Below are positions 61,448 through 64,000 of a stretch of 64,000 bases of DNA, piece by piece. The DNA comes from Pseudoxanthomonas sp. SE1 (lineage in GTDB: Bacteria > Pseudomonadota > Gammaproteobacteria > Xanthomonadales > Xanthomonadaceae): assembly GCF_029542205.1 (NCBI RefSeq), contig NZ_CP113783.1:3525001-3589000 (forward strand), given 5' to 3'. The position numbers and the translations under genes are program-made. How positions within the stretch are numbered: the stretch's first letter is position 1; the number at the start of each line of letters is the position of its first letter. A model generated the notes under the pieces. The model was not told the DNA's origin. It saw only the letters and a program-made list of their open reading frames with translations, and searched no databases.

Positions 61448-61677
61448 CCGCACGAAGCCGTCAAACTACGCCCGGGGGTGCCCCCTGTCAACCGGATTGA
61501 CATGACAATTGCATGGCATCCACCCCACCGTCCGTCATCACGTCCCGGCACCGGATGAGGGGCCGCAGGGGCTGAACTTCATTGCAGGTTTAAGGGTCCG
61601 TCAGCAGACTCATTCAGGTTGAACGGGGGCCCTTCCGGCCCCACTCCCTTCCCGACGCAACGACCTGCCGACCGACC

Positions 61678-63153
61678 ATGAAGAATGCGCTGCGCCCGTT
61701 TCCCACCCTGCTGGCCCTGACCGCCGCCGCGGCGTTCGGCGGTTTCGCCGCCACCGGCCTGAATGACCTGCTGCAGAAGCCGGCCCAGGCCGCCCCTGTC
61801 GCCGCAGCCGCCGTCCCGGCCGCCGCCGCCCTGCCCACCACGGTGGACGGCCAGGCGCTGCCCTCGCTGGCGCCGATGCTCAAGCGGGTCACGCCGGCGG
61901 TGGTCAGCGTGTACAGCCGCCAGACCGTGCGGGTGGCCAGCCCGCTGGGGCCGTTCGGCGACGACCCGGTGTTCCGCCGGTTGTTCGGCATCCCCGACAT
62001 GCCGCGCGAGCGGGTGGAGCGCGCACTGGGCTCGGGCGTGATCGTCGATGCCACCCGCGGCTACGTGCTGACCAACCACCATGTGGTGGAGAACGCCGAC
62101 GGCGTGTCGGTCACGCTGAGCGACGGCCGCCAGGTGGAAGCCGAGTTCATCGGTTCCGACCCGGATACCGACATCGCGTTGATCCGCATCCCCACCCAGG
62201 GCCTGACGGCGGTGCCGATGGCGAACAGCGACCAGCTGCAGGTCGGCGACTTCGTGGTGGCGATGGGCAACCCCTACGGCCTGGGCCAGACGGTCACCTC
62301 GGGCATCGTGTCGGCGGTGGGCCGCAGCGGCATCCCGGTGGCCGGCTACCAGAACTTCATCCAGACCGACGCCTCGATCAACCCCGGCAACTCCGGCGGC
62401 GCATTGGTCGACCTGCAGGGCCGGCTGGTGGGCATCAACACCGCCAGCTTCAATCCGCGCGGCAGCATGGCCGGCAACATCGGCCTGGGCTTCGCGATCC
62501 CGATCAACATGGCGCGCGGGATCATGGACCAGCTGATCGCCAACGACGGCGTGGTGCGCCGGGGCACGTTCGGGGTGGAATCGCAGGACGTGGACGAACG
62601 CGTCGCCCGGGGCCTGGGCCTGGACGCCCCGCGTGGCGCGCTGCTCACGCGCGTGTATGCGGGCTCGGCCGCCGCCGCCGCGGGCCTGCAGCCCGGCGAC
62701 GTGGTGCTGGCCGCCAACGGCCAGCGCATCGACAACCGCGCCGCGCTGCACAACTTCGAAGGCCTGCAGCCGGTGGGCGCGCGCGTGGCGCTGGAGGTAC
62801 GCCGCGACGGCAAGCCACTGCAACTCGACGTGGCGTTGAAGGAAGGCGTGCGCAGTGCGGAAGGCGCCACCCTGGACGCACGCCTGACCGGCGCCACGCT
62901 GAAGGAACTGGACGAATCCGCACGCCAGATACTGCGCAGCCAGGGCGCCAACGGTGGCGTGCAGGTCAGCAACGTGACGCGCAACAGCCGCGCGTGGAAC
63001 AGCGGGCTGCGCCCGGGCGACATCATCGTGGCGGGCAGCAGCGGCGAATTCGGCGACCTGCCCAGCTTCCGCGCCAGCTTCGAACGCAAGCCGGAGCAGC
63101 TGGTGTTGCAGATCCTGCGCGGGCGCGGCACCGGCCGCCTGCTGATGCGGTAA
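61678..63153 (+). CDS. DegQ/HtrA-type periplasmic serine endoprotease
   Basis: A 491-aa Do-family protease. The signal peptide (MKNALRPFPTLLALTAAAAFGGFAA) is followed by an Ala/Pro linker and the trypsin-like domain with His in TNHHVVENADG, Asp in DPDTDIALIRI and Ser in INPGNSGGALVD. PDZ1 (about 295-385) and PDZ2 (about 410-490, degenerate) follow. It degrades misfolded envelope proteins. It has its own promoter and a 528-bp gap to nrdJa on the other strand. Confidence 0.93.
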   Translation: MKNALRPFPTLLALTAAAAFGGFAATGLNDLLQKPAQAAPVAAAAVPAAAALPTTVDGQALPSLAPMLKRVTPAVVSVYSRQTVRVASPLGPFGDDPVFRRLFGIPDMPRERVERALGSGVIVDATRGYVLTNHHVVENADGVSVTLSDGRQVEAEFIGSDPDTDIALIRIPTQGLTAVPMANSDQLQVGDFVVAMGNPYGLGQTVTSGIVSAVGRSGIPVAGYQNFIQTDASINPGNSGGALVDLQGRLVGINTASFNPRGSMAGNIGLGFAIPINMARGIMDQLIANDGVVRRGTFGVESQDVDERVARGLGLDAPRGALLTRVYAGSAAAAAGLQPGDVVLAANGQRIDNRAALHNFEGLQPVGARVALEVRRDGKPLQLDVALKEGVRSAEGATLDARLTGATLKELDESARQILRSQGANGGVQVSNVTRNSRAWNSGLRPGDIIVAGSSGEFGDLPSFRASFERKPEQLVLQILRGRGTGRLLMR

Positions 63154-63237
63154 TGCGCGGTGGCGGTGTGCGGGCATAACAGCCCGTTCACCGCCGTGCA
63201 TTAGAGTGGCCCCATCCCCCGTCCACAGGAGCCCACC

Positions 63238-63606
63238 ATGACCATGCCCACCAATACCGATGCGCTGAAGTCCAACCTGGGCGAAGCCGGTTCGCACTTG
63301 GCGTCGGCCGCCGCAGCGGCCGGCGAAGCGATCAAGGGTGCCGCCAGCGCCGCGGGCGACGAACTTCGCCTGGGCAAGGCCAACGTGAAATCGGAACTGG
63401 CCGACACCGCGCTGTCCGGCATCGCCGCTGCCGAAGCCGGCGGTGGCGCCGCGCGTGAGCAGGTGGACGCGCTGATGGACAAGGGCCGCGACCTGATCGA
63501 CAGCGCCGCCGACCTGATCCGCGAGCGCCCGCTCGCTTCGTTCGGCGTGGCCTTCGCGGCCGGCTGGATCATCGCCAAGCTGGCGCGCAGCGGCGGCGAC
63601 AAGTAA
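63238..63606 (+). CDS. YqjD/ElaB-like (DUF883) small membrane-anchored protein
   Basis: A 122-aa protein: a long Ala-rich amphipathic helix (residues 10-95) and one C-terminal membrane helix (ASFGVAFAAGWIIAKLA), the layout of ribosome-associated YqjD/ElaB proteins. AGGAG lies before ATG 63238; a second ATG at 63244 is possible. The holin-like gene follows after nine bases, so they likely form one operon. Confidence 0.82.
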   Translation: MTMPTNTDALKSNLGEAGSHLASAAAAAGEAIKGAASAAGDELRLGKANVKSELADTALSGIAAAEAGGGAAREQVDALMDKGRDLIDSAADLIRERPLASFGVAFAAGWIIAKLARSGGDK

Positions 63607-63615
63607 GCCGACCGC

Positions 63616-64000
63616 GTGAGCGACGCGCCCCGCGAGTCCGAAGCCGGTGCATCCGGCGACACGCCGCCACCGGATTTCGCCGACAGCCTGAAGCAGGTCG
63701 GCGCGGCCGGGCGTGCCGCGTACGGTTCCGCGAAAGACGCCGGCCGCGCGTTCCGTGGACTGGTATCGGCCGACTTCGCGCTGGCGCGCAGCGCCTTCGG
63801 CCGCGCGCTGGCATGGGCCTGCGTGGCGATCGTGTTCGGTGCCTCGGCCTGGTTGCTGGTCACCGGTGCGCTGATCGCGCTGATGCAGCGCTTCGGATTC
63901 TCCTGGCTGCAGGCGCTGTCGCTGGCGGCCTTCATCAGCCTGGCCATGACCGCGTTCGCGGCGTGGAAGGTAGGCCGCTACTTCGACTACACCGGCATGC
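63616..64000 (+). CDS. Phage-holin-family-like membrane protein (partial, cut by window end)
   Basis: The frame from GTG 63616 stays open to the last base. The visible 128 residues have an acidic, disordered head (SDAPRESEAGASGDTPPPDF), an amphipathic helix, and two membrane helices (ALAWACVAIVFGASAWLLVTGALIALM and ALSLAAFISLAMTAFAAWKVG). This layout is the phage_holin_3_6-like/DUF1469 type commonly next to YqjD-like genes; it is not a phage holin in this context. Confidence 0.72.
   Translation, partial: MSDAPRESEAGASGDTPPPDFADSLKQVGAAGRAAYGSAKDAGRAFRGLVSADFALARSAFGRALAWACVAIVFGASAWLLVTGALIALMQRFGFSWLQALSLAAFISLAMTAFAAWKVGRYFDYTGM

Noticed and set aside
61579..63297. A 572-codon frame antisense to the HtrA-type protease.
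   Set aside because: A shadow frame without motifs; the protease triad is on the plus strand.

Overview
The window is about 67% GC and most likely comes from a member of the Xanthomonadaceae, probably close to Pseudoxanthomonas, Stenotrophomonas or Lysobacter. Lineage markers are a DUF3247 (XC5848-type) protein, an XAC0095-like protein, a split B12-dependent ribonucleotide reductase, an AlgR-type LytS/LytTR pair and dense palindromic intergenic repeats. No tRNA, rRNA or CRISPR array was seen. Genus placement is inference. Database-style family names throughout come from motif recognition, not from searches.

Layout. 1-9300: an outer-membrane efflux lipoprotein, a PagL-type lipid A deacylase, a lipocalin, a BON protein, an oxidoreductase, a DUF2059/HAD pair, then soxR divergent from an FMN reductase and an ABC exporter, with a clear SoxR box and a 19-bp-spaced promoter between them. 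9300-13830: small conserved proteins, a DJ-1-like protein, a short 6-phosphogluconate dehydrogenase, a hydrolase and a TIGR01777 epimerase. 13860-14500: a nested 42/126-bp hairpin repeat array, followed by an IS256-type transposase remnant. 14780-22380: SDR, GNAT, iron-permease-like, YjbR, VOC, an ECF42-type sigma factor, a hydrolase-metacaspase fusion, DUF1993 and a beta-barrel protein. 22490-30060: apt, a probable structured RNA with its own terminator (minus strand, 23345-23497), an orphan IS5-type N-terminal domain, a TIGR02999-type sigma factor and several enzymes. 30080-43420: a chemotaxis receptor, an MFS exporter, a glycosidase, a nitronate monooxygenase, a ComEC-like metallohydrolase, a secreted M28 aminopeptidase and the LytS/LytTR pair. 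43430-52230: secreted or membrane proteins of mostly unknown role, an FKBP, a Tat-exported beta-helix protein and a 21-bp minisatellite.

52500-56950 is an AT-richer island. It carries a SIR2 plus HerA gene pair, arranged like the known SIR2-HerA (Nezha) anti-phage NADase system, and a convergent membrane protein of unknown function. 57000-61450 holds the split class II ribonucleotide reductase (nrdJa, nrdJb) interrupted by a histone-H1-like gene; two NrdR-like boxes 31 bp apart lie upstream of nrdJa. The window ends with a DegQ/HtrA-like protease, a YqjD-like protein and the start of a holin-like membrane protein.

What works together: SoxR with the FMN reductase and possibly the ABC exporter (redox stress); SIR2 with HerA (defence); NrdJa with NrdJb (deoxynucleotide supply, probably under NrdR); LytS with LytTR (signalling). 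The main oddities are the two minisatellites, the RNA candidate, the palindrome inserted in nrdJb, the duplicated 3' end of the ABC gene and the metacaspase fusion.
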